A DNA stretch of 38,903 nt from a virus: positions 1-38,903 of the IMG/VR virus record IMGVR_UViG_3300046463_000397. The stretch is one strand, 5' to 3'. The notes beneath the pieces were generated by a model. It was not told the DNA's origin and did not search any database. It worked only from the letters and a program-made list of their open reading frames with translations. Both the position numbers and the translations under genes were made by a program. Below are positions 29,224 to 36,873 of this stretch, in pieces (positions within the stretch are counted from its first letter, which is position 1; every line of letters starts with the position of its first letter).

Positions 29224-29357
29224 CCGCCGATACCGCACGCCAGGGGACGCTCGCGCTGGCGTCCCATACCGGCTGGTCAAAAGCAGAAATTCTAGGCATG
29301 CGCACATCCGAATTCATCGCCTGGGTGGACGCCCTCCCGAAAGTACCTTCGAAGTAA
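28942..29357 (+). CDS. Frameshift product E-E' (tail assembly chaperone, long form)
   Basis: Predicted -1 shift at 29208-29214 (A AAT TTT). After Phe91 the ribosome would continue TAT CGA CTG in the -1 frame: YRLTADTARQGTLALASHTG, then WSKAEILGMRTSEFIAWVDALPKVPSK, stop TAA 29355-29357. The total is about 138 aa, close to the 142 aa of P2 E+E'. The extension has the family signature GWSxAEIxxM..xEFxxWxxAL. The tape measure starts three bases later. Confidence 0.85.
29208..29214 (+). promoter_or_regulatory. Programmed -1 ribosomal frameshift site
   Basis: AAATTTT in the phase A-AAT-TTT of gene E, a canonical X-XXY-YYZ slippery heptamer six bases before the TGA stop. The -1 frame from here is open to 29354. 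Confidence 0.82.
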
Positions 29358-29360
29358 GCC

Positions 29361-31394
29361 ATGGCAAACAAAAAGCTCAGCGCAACAATCACCATCGGCG
29401 GCGTCGTCTCTGGCACGCTGAACAAGGCCATCGGCTCTGCTACGAAGGGCTTGACGGGCCTCAGCAAAGAGGTTGACGCGCTAAAGAAGAAAGAGTCTCT
29501 GCTCACTGCTGCTACCCGGCAGATGGGCAACGAGCTCATGCGCGCTCGCCGGGCAAAGGACGAAGACAAGGCGTCTATCACTCGGCTGACCGACTCGTAC
29601 TCGCGCCTGCAGACGCAGCTCGCGAACACGCGGCGTGCACAGCAACAGCTGATTGCCACGCAAGCGCGCGCTGCGCGTAGCGGCGCCATCGCAACCAAGG
29701 CTATGGGCGCCGGCAAGACGGCCGCGCTCAGCGTAGGTGCCGGCGTGGCGGCATCCGCAGCGGTTGCGAAGCCGCTCATCGGTGCCGCCATCGAGCGCGA
29801 AAACGTCATCAACCTGATTCACAACTCCGGTGTCTCGAAGGAAGACGGCGACTCGATGGTCAAGGCCGCGCAGGATGCGAAGCAGTTCGGCGTCTCGACG
29901 ACGAAGGCCACCGAGACCATCGGCGAGCTGCGCACGGCGCTGGGCGACACGCACCACGCGCTCGAGGCGCTGCCAATCTCGCTGAAGGCTATCTCTGGCC
30001 TCCAGCTGTATGACCGTATGCACAAGACGGAGCTTGCCGGCGGCGACTCCGCGTTCCAGCTCGCGAAAATCGCGGAAGAGCGCGGCGGCGCAGCGAGCCC
30101 TGAGGCTCTCCAGCGCAAATACAACTGGGCGTTCAAGGCGCTCACCGGCTCGAACGGCAAGGTGTCTGTTGATGACCTGCTGACGTCTGTCCGCGGCGGC
30201 AAGGGAGCGGTCGCGGGTATGTCCGACGAGGCGTTCTTCGGCGACACGTTCCTGATGCAAGCGATGGGTGCGCCTGGCTACGCCAAGGCGAGCAGCACGC
30301 TCAACCAGGCGTGGATTGGCGGCCATCAGCAGCACGGTGCGTTCGAACACATGATGCAGCTGGGTCTGCTGAACAAGAGCGGCGTCAAGTTCGATAAGAC
30401 GGGCAAGGTAAAGACCGTCGGCTCAGACGCACTCATCGACTCGAAGCTGCTCATCTCCGACCCGCAAAAGTGGGTTGATAAGAACCTGATTCCTATCCTG
30501 GAGAAGAAGGGCATCAATGTCGACGACGAAGACAGCGTTCCGGCCATCCAACAGTTCGTCAACTCGATTACGTCGAACTCAAACGCGGCCAGCCTGCTGC
30601 TGAACCGTATCCGGTTCCACAAGAACGTCTGGAAGGACCGCAACAACGTCAACATCGCGCACGACGCGGAGCAGTCGGACAAGGCGAACCAGGAATCCTC
30701 TGCAGGCAAAGAAGCCAACGCGCGGGCTCGCCTGGAGGACGCTGAGGCGCGCATGGGTGACGTCCTGCTGCCCAAGTTCGCCAGCGCTATGACGAGCCTC
30801 GCCGACATCCTCGAGAAGCTCAACGACACGGCTGAAGGCTCCCCGCGGCTGTTCAAGGCATTCACCTGGGGGATTATCGGCATCACAGGCGCCGTCGCGG
30901 GCCTCACGGTTGCGGGCGTCGTCGCGGGCGGCGTTACTAGCGTGGCCACCGCACTCGGCATGACAGCACTAGGCCTGGGCGGCACCCTCCTGGCCGTCCT
31001 GGGGCCGATTGGGCTCGTGGTGGGCGCCGTCGGAGCATTGGCCTACGCGTGGCGGGACCTGACTCAGAAAGAAATCGACGCGGTGAAGGACCACGGTGGC
31101 GCGAAGCTGACGGCCGGTGCGCAGGCGCGCGTGAACGCCGGAGAGCTGAATCCGAAAGCACTGCCGGAGTACCAGCTGCCCGCCAACCTGCAACCGTCAG
31201 CACGGTCGCTCATGGCCGGCGGAGGCCGCGGCGGCGACTACGGCGCAAACACGACTATCCACGTCGGCGGCATCACGATTAACGCTCCGGCTGAGACGGA
31301 CCATAACAAGCTCGCTCACGCCGTCGGCGAAGAGTTCTCACGTCGCGTCGCGGTGCAGCGTCGCGGTCAAATGTTCGATGGAGTGTCTCACTAA
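29361..31394 (+). CDS. Tape-measure protein (P2 gpT-like)
   Basis: 677 aa, somewhat short for P2-like T (815). N-terminal KLSATITIGGVVSGTLNKAIGSATKGLTGLSKEVDALKKKESLL and a coiled-coil start typical of the family. TAALSVGAGVAASAAVAKPLIGAAIERENVIN follows. Hydrophobic helices at about 500-570 (GIIGITGAVAGLTVAGVVAGGVTSV, GLGGTLLAVLGPIGLVVGAVGALAYAW) would enter the host membrane. Tail length should scale with it. Start three bases after the E' stop. Its TAATG-like end overlaps U by one base. Confidence 0.95.
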   Translation: MANKKLSATITIGGVVSGTLNKAIGSATKGLTGLSKEVDALKKKESLLTAATRQMGNELMRARRAKDEDKASITRLTDSYSRLQTQLANTRRAQQQLIATQARAARSGAIATKAMGAGKTAALSVGAGVAASAAVAKPLIGAAIERENVINLIHNSGVSKEDGDSMVKAAQDAKQFGVSTTKATETIGELRTALGDTHHALEALPISLKAISGLQLYDRMHKTELAGGDSAFQLAKIAEERGGAASPEALQRKYNWAFKALTGSNGKVSVDDLLTSVRGGKGAVAGMSDEAFFGDTFLMQAMGAPGYAKASSTLNQAWIGGHQQHGAFEHMMQLGLLNKSGVKFDKTGKVKTVGSDALIDSKLLISDPQKWVDKNLIPILEKKGINVDDEDSVPAIQQFVNSITSNSNAASLLLNRIRFHKNVWKDRNNVNIAHDAEQSDKANQESSAGKEANARARLEDAEARMGDVLLPKFASAMTSLADILEKLNDTAEGSPRLFKAFTWGIIGITGAVAGLTVAGVVAGGVTSVATALGMTALGLGGTLLAVLGPIGLVVGAVGALAYAWRDLTQKEIDAVKDHGGAKLTAGAQARVNAGELNPKALPEYQLPANLQPSARSLMAGGGRGGDYGANTTIHVGGITINAPAETDHNKLAHAVGEEFSRRVAVQRRGQMFDGVSH

Positions 31395-31879
31395 TGAGCA
31401 TCGCAAGCCTCGTTTCTGGCTATATCCCGATGCTGCGTCTCGGCAGCATCAACTTCGCACTGAACACCGCCGTATATCAGCAAATGCAGAGAACGGCGGA
31501 GTACCGCTGGCCAGGGCAAGAGCGCTTCGGCCAGCTCGATGCGCTGCAGTTCACCGGCCCAGGCGAAGAAACGATGACGCTTCCGGGCGTCATCTATCCG
31601 GAGTTCAAGGGCAGCGCGAACGCGATTGCCAACTTCCGCACGCTCGCGTCGCTTGGGCAGCCGCAAACGCTTCTGGACTTCACCGGGAAGCTATACGGGA
31701 ACTGGGTCATCGTGCGTGTAGAAGAGACGCGTAGCGAGTTCGCACTGCTCGGCGTGCCGCGCAAAATCGAGTTCTCTATCACGCTCAAGCGCTTCGATAG
31801 CAGCGACGGCAGCCTCCTGCCGAATCTGTCCGGAACGATGGCGGGCACGGCGATTAACGTCATCTCGAACCTGTTCTGA
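31394..31879 (+). CDS. Tail protein U (P2 gpU-like)
   Basis: 161 aa. LVSGYIPMLRLGSINFALNTAVYQQMQRTAEYRWPGQERFGQLDALQFTGPGEETMTLPGVIYPEF is the gpU signature, with the usual DFTGKLYGNWVIVRVEETRSEF at the C-terminal half. Terminates or stabilises the tail tube. Confidence 0.95.
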   Translation: MSIASLVSGYIPMLRLGSINFALNTAVYQQMQRTAEYRWPGQERFGQLDALQFTGPGEETMTLPGVIYPEFKGSANAIANFRTLASLGQPQTLLDFTGKLYGNWVIVRVEETRSEFALLGVPRKIEFSITLKRFDSSDGSLLPNLSGTMAGTAINVISNLF

Positions 31880-31881
31880 AC

Positions 31882-32094
31882 ATGGCAACGCAATACGTCA
31901 CGAAAGACGGCGACACCGCCGACCTCATCGCCTGGTACTACTACGGGACCCGCGCGGGTCGCGTAACGGAGCAGCTGCTCGATGCGAACAAAGGCCTCGC
32001 GGGCTACGGCCCGCTGCTGCCGGCCGGGCTCGTCATCACGTTGCCTGACGTGGTGCAGACGCCTGTCGACAGCACCATCAGCCTGTGGGACTAA
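31882..32094 (+). CDS. Tail protein X (P2 gpX-like, LysM fold)
   Basis: 70 aa with a single LysM-like unit: YVTKDGDTADLIAWYYYGTRAGRVTEQLLDANKGLAGYGPLLPAGLVITLPDV. Located between U and D as in P2. Thought to link the tail hub to spike assembly. Confidence 0.95.
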   Translation: MATQYVTKDGDTADLIAWYYYGTRAGRVTEQLLDANKGLAGYGPLLPAGLVITLPDVVQTPVDSTISLWD

Positions 32095-32097
32095 GCA

Positions 32098-33210
32098 ATG
32101 ACGATGCTCCTGACGAACACCTGGGCACCGAAATTCGAGCTCACGGCCAACGACAAAGACATCACCGCGACCATCCTGGACCGGTTTGTCTCGCTGCGCC
32201 TCACGGATGAAACCGGCGGCACGTCGGACACGCTCGAAATCACGCTGTCGGACCACGACCCGAATAAGCCCATCGGAATTCCGCCGACCGGCGCGATGCT
32301 GAAGCTGTACCTGGGCTACCAGGGCGAGAAGATGCGCTTCATGGGCATGTTCACGGTCGACGAAGTGGAGCTCTCCGGGCCGCCAGGGCTGATGCATATC
32401 CGCGCGCGCTCGGCTACCTTCGACCAGGGCAACCAGGGCCAATACCACCTGCAGACGCAGAAAGTGCGGAGCTGGAAGGTAGGCACGACTATCGGCGCGA
32501 TGGTCGCCACGATGGCGAAGGAACACGGCATGACCGCTGCTGTGTCCAAGTCGCTCGCCACCATCGGCCTGCCGCACATCGACCAGGCGGACGAATCCGA
32601 CCTCAACGTGCTGCTGCGCGTCGTCGCGCGCCAGTATGACGCCATCGTCAAGCCTGTAGGCGACAAGCTCGTCGTGGCTAAGCGCGGCGAGTTCAAGAGC
32701 GTCTCTGGCCAGGACCTGGCCCAGGTGATTCTCAACGCGAAGGACTGCGGCCGCTGGAGCATGACGCAGCAGAAGCGCGACTCCGCCGGCACCATCGTTG
32801 CGTACTATCACGTCACGAAGAAAGCGAAGCGGCACCTCGTCTCTGTAGGCACCGGCTCCCCTACCCTGCGAATCAAGCGGTATTTTCAGACCCAGGCCGA
32901 AGCGCAGGCCGCCGCGACCGCGGAGCTCACGCGCCGCACGCGCGCGATGGTCACCATGAATGTGTCGTGCGTCGGCGACAGCTCCATCATGTCTGAAGCT
33001 CAGGTGAAGCTCGTGGGCTGGCGTACTGGCGTGCCGATTTACTGGCTCGTGAACCGCGTGGAGCATCGCTTGGACGCGCAAGGCTACGCGTGCCACGTCG
33101 AGCTCGAACAGCCGAATCCGACCGGAATGTACGAAGTGGAGGATGTGATTGTGAATCCGAAGGCCACGCAATCGACGACGGCGTTCAACGCGGAAGACAG
33201 CTACGATTGA
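32098..33210 (+). CDS. Tail hub protein D (P2 gpD-like)
   Basis: 370 aa against 387 in P2. Begins WAPKFELTANDKDITATILDRFVSLRLTDETGGTSDTLEITLSDHDPNKPI, then GAMLKLYLGYQGEKMRFMGMFTVDEVELSGPPG, the late-control D / hub pattern. A central LysM-like region (WKVGTTIGAMVATMAKEHGM) and a C-terminal GWRTGVPIYWLVNRVEHRLDAQGYACHVELEQPN. Forms the trimeric hub joined to spike V. Last gene of the late operon. Confidence 0.96.
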   Translation: MTMLLTNTWAPKFELTANDKDITATILDRFVSLRLTDETGGTSDTLEITLSDHDPNKPIGIPPTGAMLKLYLGYQGEKMRFMGMFTVDEVELSGPPGLMHIRARSATFDQGNQGQYHLQTQKVRSWKVGTTIGAMVATMAKEHGMTAAVSKSLATIGLPHIDQADESDLNVLLRVVARQYDAIVKPVGDKLVVAKRGEFKSVSGQDLAQVILNAKDCGRWSMTQQKRDSAGTIVAYYHVTKKAKRHLVSVGTGSPTLRIKRYFQTQAEAQAAATAELTRRTRAMVTMNVSCVGDSSIMSEAQVKLVGWRTGVPIYWLVNRVEHRLDAQGYACHVELEQPNPTGMYEVEDVIVNPKATQSTTAFNAEDSYD

Positions 33211-33227
33211 AAATTTGAGCTGTAAAT

Positions 33228-33256
33228 CCACACAATTCCGGATAGTGTGGTATAGT
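33228..33256 (+). promoter_or_regulatory. Promoter with operator-like dyad for candidate small RNA 2
   Basis: An extended -10 (TGG-TATAGT, 33248-33256) sits next to a perfect dyad CCACAC-N11-GTGTGG (33228-33250). No good -35 box is seen. Confidence 0.5.
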
Positions 33257-33262
33257 GTCTTT

Positions 33263-33337
33263 GTTGTCGCGCTGTTGCGCGATTACTGAAAGAGAGAAAC
33301 TTAAGCCCCGCGGCGTAAACCAGCGGGGCTTTTTTTT
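33263..33337 (+). ncRNA. Candidate small RNA 2, about 75 nt
   Basis: Between the extended -10 box and a strong terminator. It contains the hairpin TCGCGC-TGTT-GCGCGA (33267-33282), a purine-rich single-stranded stretch (GAAAGAGAGAAAC) and the terminator stem. No ORF. Alternatively it is only the 3' untranslated end of the late mRNA. Confidence 0.45.
33303..33337 (+). terminator. Terminator of the late operon
   Basis: Perfect 9-bp stem AAGCCCCGC/GCGGGGCTT with an 11-base loop and eight T. The 33338-33409 gap has a minus-strand TATACT (about 33380) and no gene. Confidence 0.92.
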
Positions 33338-33409
33338 GCCTGGCGTTGCACCAGGCGATTACCTCTCTCTCACCTTAGTATAGGCAGAGTGAGGCAGCAT
33401 GATTTGCGG

Positions 33410-33589
33410 TTATTTGCGCTGCAGCTCGCTGGGCGAAATCCACGCGTCCATCATGGCGCAATAGAACTTGCCGTCCAGATTGATGTCGTGCCGATGCTCG
33501 CCGACCGGCCCCGTATAAATCGGGCACGAATGCCCGCCATCCAGGGTGATGCTGTGCCGGTGCTCTCCGGCCGTGTCATTGGTCGTCAT
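33410..33589 (-). CDS. Small histidine-rich protein with internal repeat, 59 aa
   Basis: Begins MTTNDTAGEHRHSITLDGGH and ends SPSELQRK. Two near-identical units GEHRHSITLDG (8-18) and GEHRHDINLDG (30-40) are separated by GHSCPIYTGPV. The protein has nine His/Cys in all (FYC included), which suggests metal binding. It overlaps the zinc-finger gene upstream by 14 bases and is the last gene of the leftward operon. Not a family I recognise. Confidence 0.65.
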   Translation of the reverse strand: MTTNDTAGEHRHSITLDGGHSCPIYTGPVGEHRHDINLDGKFYCAMMDAWISPSELQRK

Positions 33590-33872
33590 CGTCGCTATCC
33601 CCTTCCGCCGGCATCGTGAGCATCTCCTGCTCGTCGTGTTCGGCGGCCAGGAGCAGCTTCTCGCGCGCGCTCAAACGGCTGTACTCGCCTTCGCACTTCG
33701 GGCCGCAGAACAGGCGCATGGCGTCGGTGAACGGCTCACCACAGCGCGGGTTCAGACACTCGCATCGCGGCGTCAGGCGCGGCGTACGGGCAGCCAGGGA
33801 GCGGACGCGGTCAATCGCATCCTGCGTGTTCTGAGCCTCCAGCTCGGAGGCGTAGTCGAGCTCGTCAGCCAT
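33576..33872 (-). CDS. C4 zinc-finger protein (TraR/DksA-like N-terminus)
   Basis: 98 aa from ATG 33872 (MADELDYASELEAQNTQDAIDRVRS). The N-terminal MADELDxAxxxE helix is that of phage TraR/DksA-type proteins, which bind RNA polymerase. The metal site is CEC-LNPRCGEPF...RLFCGPKCEGEY, in which FCGPKC-x2-EY looks more like a Zn-ribbon with an FCS..C motif than the usual CxxC-CxxC finger. Acidic tail GDSDDDDQ. May tune host transcription. Overlaps both neighbours. Confidence 0.78.
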   Translation of the reverse strand: MADELDYASELEAQNTQDAIDRVRSLAARTPRLTPRCECLNPRCGEPFTDAMRLFCGPKCEGEYSRLSAREKLLLAAEHDEQEMLTMPAEGDSDDDDQ

Positions 33873-34062
33873 TGCTCTGCTCCTGCGTGTGCAGGTTCTC
33901 GGCTTCGAAGGCCATGACGGCTGCGAGCGGATAGCGCACCTTCGCGCCAAGCTTCTGGTACGCGGGGCCGCGGCCCTTCGAGCGCCAGTTCGCCAGCGTG
34001 CCTACGCTGACTGCGCCACCCCATCGGGCGGCAAGTTCTTCGGTTGTGAGATACGTGTTCAT
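33865..34062 (-). CDS. Excisionase/AlpA-like HTH protein, 65 aa
   Basis: From ATG 34062: MNTYLTTEELAARWGGAVSVGTLANWRSKGRGPAYQKLGAKVRYPLAAVMAFEAEN. This is a MerR-type winged HTH (HTH_17): TTEELAARW, TLANWRSKGRGPAY and VRYPLAAVMAFE are the classic sites. With no integrase present it is likely a transcription regulator rather than a recombination directionality factor. An upstream frame extension to 34128 lacks similarity. Overlaps the zinc-finger gene by eight bases. Confidence 0.82.
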   Translation of the reverse strand: MNTYLTTEELAARWGGAVSVGTLANWRSKGRGPAYQKLGAKVRYPLAAVMAFEAENLHTQEQSNG

Positions 34063-34151
34063 GGTGTGGTGTGTGATTCGAGTAGTTGGCGATGATGGGA
34101 GACGTCGGTGAGCCCCGCAGGGCTGCATGACTCTTCTCTAACGTCGGAGGG

Positions 34152-34706
34152 CTAGCGACCCCTACGCAAGTCGGAGTACGCGCCATACCCAGGCCGCGGC
34201 ACTGCAAAGTCGCCGTAGTGGATGTGCGCCAGCAGCGTATCGACGGCCTCCTGCGTTAGCGTCTCCGGCTCGTCGTGCTGGCTGAGAAACAGCTCCGCGT
34301 GTTCCGCCTCGAGCTCTTCCGGGAAGTCCTCACGGCTGACGAACAGCTCGTCGTGCCCGCGATGCATCGCCTTCAGGAGCTCCAGCGGGAAGTTGAACGG
34401 CAGGTCGTAGTGCCGCATCTCGCCGTTGCTATCGACCCAGGCCACGAAGCCCGGGTCCGGCAGAGGGTAGAACTTCAACGGAGCGTCGGCGAACATCGTG
34501 GTGCCGCACCAGTTGGCGGCATCGAACAGCCCCTTGGGCGGCAGGTTGACGTCGTCGAACGACACCGACATGCGCGACGCCCAGTGCCTGGCGTTCGCGA
34601 TGGCCGCGTCGGCCGCCGAATCGGCATCCGCGAACTCCCAGCGACGCTCCGATGCCGGCGGGTGCGGATACTTGCGGCCGAACAGGCGCTTCAGCCATTC
34701 AATCAT
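34152..34706 (-). CDS. Hypothetical protein, 184 aa
   Basis: Begins MIEWLKRLFGRKYPHPPASE, an amphipathic, basic N-terminal helix that could attach to the membrane. Body acidic: NLPPKGLFDAANWCGTTMFADAPLKFYPLPDPGFVAWVDSNGEMRHYDLPFNFPLELLKAMHRGHDELFV. No family recognised. Starts in an ATGA overlap with the 58-aa gene. A 90-base gap without features separates it from the HTH gene. Confidence 0.7.
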   Translation of the reverse strand: MIEWLKRLFGRKYPHPPASERRWEFADADSAADAAIANARHWASRMSVSFDDVNLPPKGLFDAANWCGTTMFADAPLKFYPLPDPGFVAWVDSNGEMRHYDLPFNFPLELLKAMHRGHDELFVSREDFPEELEAEHAELFLSQHDEPETLTQEAVDTLLAHIHYGDFAVPRPGYGAYSDLRRGR

Positions 34707-34879
34707 CGCGTCACCCCTGCCTTTCTGAGCTTACGTAGCTCGATGGTCTCTCTCAAAATCACGCCAAGCTTGACCGAGCGGTCAGCGCGCCAGCTGCTCC
34801 AGCGCTTCACTCTCAGAGTGAATCTCAGATGTGTGAGGCTTTTCACGTGTGCCTTAGCGATACGACGTGCTTTGCTCAT
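34703..34879 (-). CDS. Small very basic protein, 58 aa
   Basis: Begins MSKARRIAKAHVKSLTHLRF and ends ELRKLRKAGVTR. It has about 20 Arg/Lys and probable helices, so nucleic-acid binding is possible. Both ends overlap the neighbouring genes by four bases (ATGA), which is strong support for translation. Its AGVTR-stop end and the RBS within it repeat the arrangement at the end of the upstream 83-aa gene. Confidence 0.68.
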   Translation of the reverse strand: MSKARRIAKAHVKSLTHLRFTLRVKRWSSWRADRSVKLGVILRETIELRKLRKAGVTR

Positions 34880-35127
34880 CGCGTGACTCCTGCGTTGCTC
34901 AGCAGGCGGTCCATCAGGCGCGACGGGATACGCGCGCCCCTCGCCGGTTGTAGCTTGACCTGGGTGAAGGCCGGCAGCAGCTTGCTCACCTCGTCGGCGG
35001 TCATGCGATGCGCCTTGTCAGCGCCGGGCAGCTGAAACTTGGCGTCCGACTCGACGACCTGGTCTTTCGGCGAGTAATCGGGACGGCTCACGTGCTCGTG
35101 CGCCTTGGCTTGTTTTTCGATGTGCAT
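34876..35127 (-). CDS. Hypothetical protein, 83 aa
   Basis: Begins MHIEKQAKAHEHVSRPDYSPKDQVV, polar and probably disordered, followed by a compact C-terminal half (MTADEVSKLLPAFTQVKLQPARGARIPSRLMDRLLSNAGVTR). First gene of the leftward 35.1-33.4 kb operon. RBS AGGAG precedes the ATG. No family recognised. Confidence 0.68.
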   Translation of the reverse strand: MHIEKQAKAHEHVSRPDYSPKDQVVESDAKFQLPGADKAHRMTADEVSKLLPAFTQVKLQPARGARIPSRLMDRLLSNAGVTR

Positions 35128-35154
35128 CTGGGTTACTCCTGGTTGGTGTTAATT

Positions 35155-35220
35155 AGTATAGCGTGTAACGTGACGCATGGTGAAGTGCAGTGAGGCGCAT
35201 GTCGCATTATATGCTATACT
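35155..35220. promoter_or_regulatory. Divergent promoters between small-gene operon and helicase
   Basis: Leftward TATACT at 35160-35155 preceded by TTACACGC; rightward TATACT at 35215-35220 preceded by GCATTATATGC. Both resemble the phage promoter class but lack a good TCGACA -35 box. Confidence 0.55.
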
Positions 35221-35247
35221 ACGTATCACAATCAACCCCTCTCTCGC

Positions 35248-36681
35248 ATGACCCCCATCGTCCTTCGCGACTATCAGCAAGACATGATTGTCGGCTGCCG
35301 GGCCGCGCTCAAGCGCGTCAAGCGCGTTCTCCTCCAGGCCCCTACGGGCGCAGGCAAGACGGTTCTCGCCTCCTACATGATTTCCCGGTGCGCATCGCGC
35401 GGCGACGCGGCTTGGTTCATTTGCCACCGCGCTGAGCTCGTCGCGGGCACCAGCAACACGTTCACGAAGTTCGGCATCCCGCACAGCCAGATTGCGGCCG
35501 GCTATTCCGAGTCGCTCGAGCAGCTTGTGCAAGTGTGCTCCATCGACACGCTGAAGAACCGCCTCAAGAAACTGAAGGCCCCGCGCCTCGCAGTCATCGA
35601 CGAAGCGCACCACAGCGGCGCTGCGGGCTGGTCGAAGGTCATCGACTGGCTGCGTGAGAACGGCACCACCATCGTGGGCCTCAGCGCCACGCCTCAGCGC
35701 CTGGACGGCAAGGGGCTCGACGCGCAGTTCGACGAGATTGTCCTGGGGCCGCAAACGGCCTGGCTCATCGAGAAAGGCAACCTGGCGCCGTACAAGCTCT
35801 ACGCGCCGCACGTGCCCGATATGAAAGGTGTGCGCAAGGCAATGGGCGACTTCAGCAAGGCCGATGCGGCCGCGCGGATGGACAAGCCGACCCTCACTGG
35901 AGATGCAATTGAGCACTGGAAAAAGTACGCGAACGGCATGCGGACGGTCGTGTTCGCCATCAATGTCGACCACTCGAAGCACATCGCAGAGCAGTTCTGC
36001 GCGGCGGGCATCCCTGCTGCTCACCTCGACGGTGACACGCCCAAGGCGGAGCGCAAGGCCATCATCGCGGCCTACGCTGCCGGCGAGCTCCAGGTGCTCA
36101 CGAACGTAGACCTGTTCGGCGAAGGCTTCGACCTGTCGGCAATCGCTCAGACGGACGTGACGATTGATTGCGTAATGCTCATGCGCCCGACGCAGAGCCT
36201 GGCCCTGTTTCTCCAGCAAGTTGGCCGCGCGCTCCGTCCGGCGCTGGGCAAAATCGCCGTCATTCTCGACCACGCTGGCAATGTGATGCGCCACGGCTTC
36301 CCGGATGACGAGCGCGAGTGGTTCCTGGTGGGCAAGAAAGGCAAGTCGAAGGGCGGCGCAGACACGCTCGACGCCGGCCCTCCTCCGCCGATGACTTGCG
36401 GCTGCTGTTTCCAGCAAGTGCGCCGGCCGGCAGTCATCTGCCCGACGTGCGGCACGGAGCTCACCGCGCCCGCGGAAGTGAAGGCAATCACGGTGTCGAA
36501 GGCGGAGCTCATCGAAATCAAAGAGCGCGAGAAGGCGCGCATCCGCGACATGCGCAAGCGCGAGGAAGCTGCGTGCAAGTCGCTCCAGGACTGGATTGCG
36601 CTGGGCAAGCAACGCGGCTATGAATTCCCGGCGGCATGGGCTCTGAAGCGCCACGGCCTGCGTTCCGCCAAGGCAGCCTGA
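35248..36681 (+). CDS. SF2 DNA helicase (DEAH, UvsW/RadD-like) with zinc ribbon
   Basis: 477 aa. Motif I APTGAGKT (31-38), motif II DEAH (118-121), motif III LSATP (145-149), motif V LFGEGFDLS, motif VI QQVGRALRP (323-331). A C-terminal four-cysteine ribbon (CGCC..., CPTCG; 384-402) and a coiled tail follow. Such helicases remodel forks and recombination intermediates, helping replication and repair. It heads the rightward early operon. Ends KRHGLRSAKAA. Confidence 0.93.
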   Translation: MTPIVLRDYQQDMIVGCRAALKRVKRVLLQAPTGAGKTVLASYMISRCASRGDAAWFICHRAELVAGTSNTFTKFGIPHSQIAAGYSESLEQLVQVCSIDTLKNRLKKLKAPRLAVIDEAHHSGAAGWSKVIDWLRENGTTIVGLSATPQRLDGKGLDAQFDEIVLGPQTAWLIEKGNLAPYKLYAPHVPDMKGVRKAMGDFSKADAAARMDKPTLTGDAIEHWKKYANGMRTVVFAINVDHSKHIAEQFCAAGIPAAHLDGDTPKAERKAIIAAYAAGELQVLTNVDLFGEGFDLSAIAQTDVTIDCVMLMRPTQSLALFLQQVGRALRPALGKIAVILDHAGNVMRHGFPDDEREWFLVGKKGKSKGGADTLDAGPPPPMTCGCCFQQVRRPAVICPTCGTELTAPAEVKAITVSKAELIEIKEREKARIRDMRKREEAACKSLQDWIALGKQRGYEFPAAWALKRHGLRSAKAA

Positions 36682-36769
36682 GTCTGGTGCTGCGAACGCG
36701 CTCCGGCGAGATGAGATTGAGCGCCACACTGGCGCCCAATCTCCCGTTCGCCATGGCGCCTGGCTTAAT

Positions 36770-36797
36770 TCGACATCACGCCGTTTAACACTATACT
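36770..36797 (+). promoter_or_regulatory. Promoter for the 36.9-38.5 kb operon
   Basis: TCGACA (36770-36775), 16-base spacer, TATACT (36792-36797). An inverted repeat without T tract (GAGATTG...CAATCTC, about 36711-36743) lies upstream. Confidence 0.75.
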
Positions 36798-36813
36798 ATG
36801 AAACGAAGGTTGA

Positions 36814-36831
36814 CATTCGTAAACACGAATG
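36814..36831. promoter_or_regulatory. Dyad operator CATTCGT-AAAC-ACGAATG
   Basis: Perfect 7-bp arms. Its centre is about 25 bases past the -10 box, so binding would block transcription of the small-membrane-protein/OMP/nuclease operon. Same dyad at 8833-8850 and (6-bp arms) 5221-5236. Confidence 0.75.
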
Positions 36832-36873
36832 CTACCTTTCGAGTTAACTAAACCTCACCCGGAGTTGTATACC

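Noticed and set aside
31594-33231. 545-codon open frame on the minus strand
   Set aside because: Antisense to gpU, gpX and gpD, which are recognised clearly.
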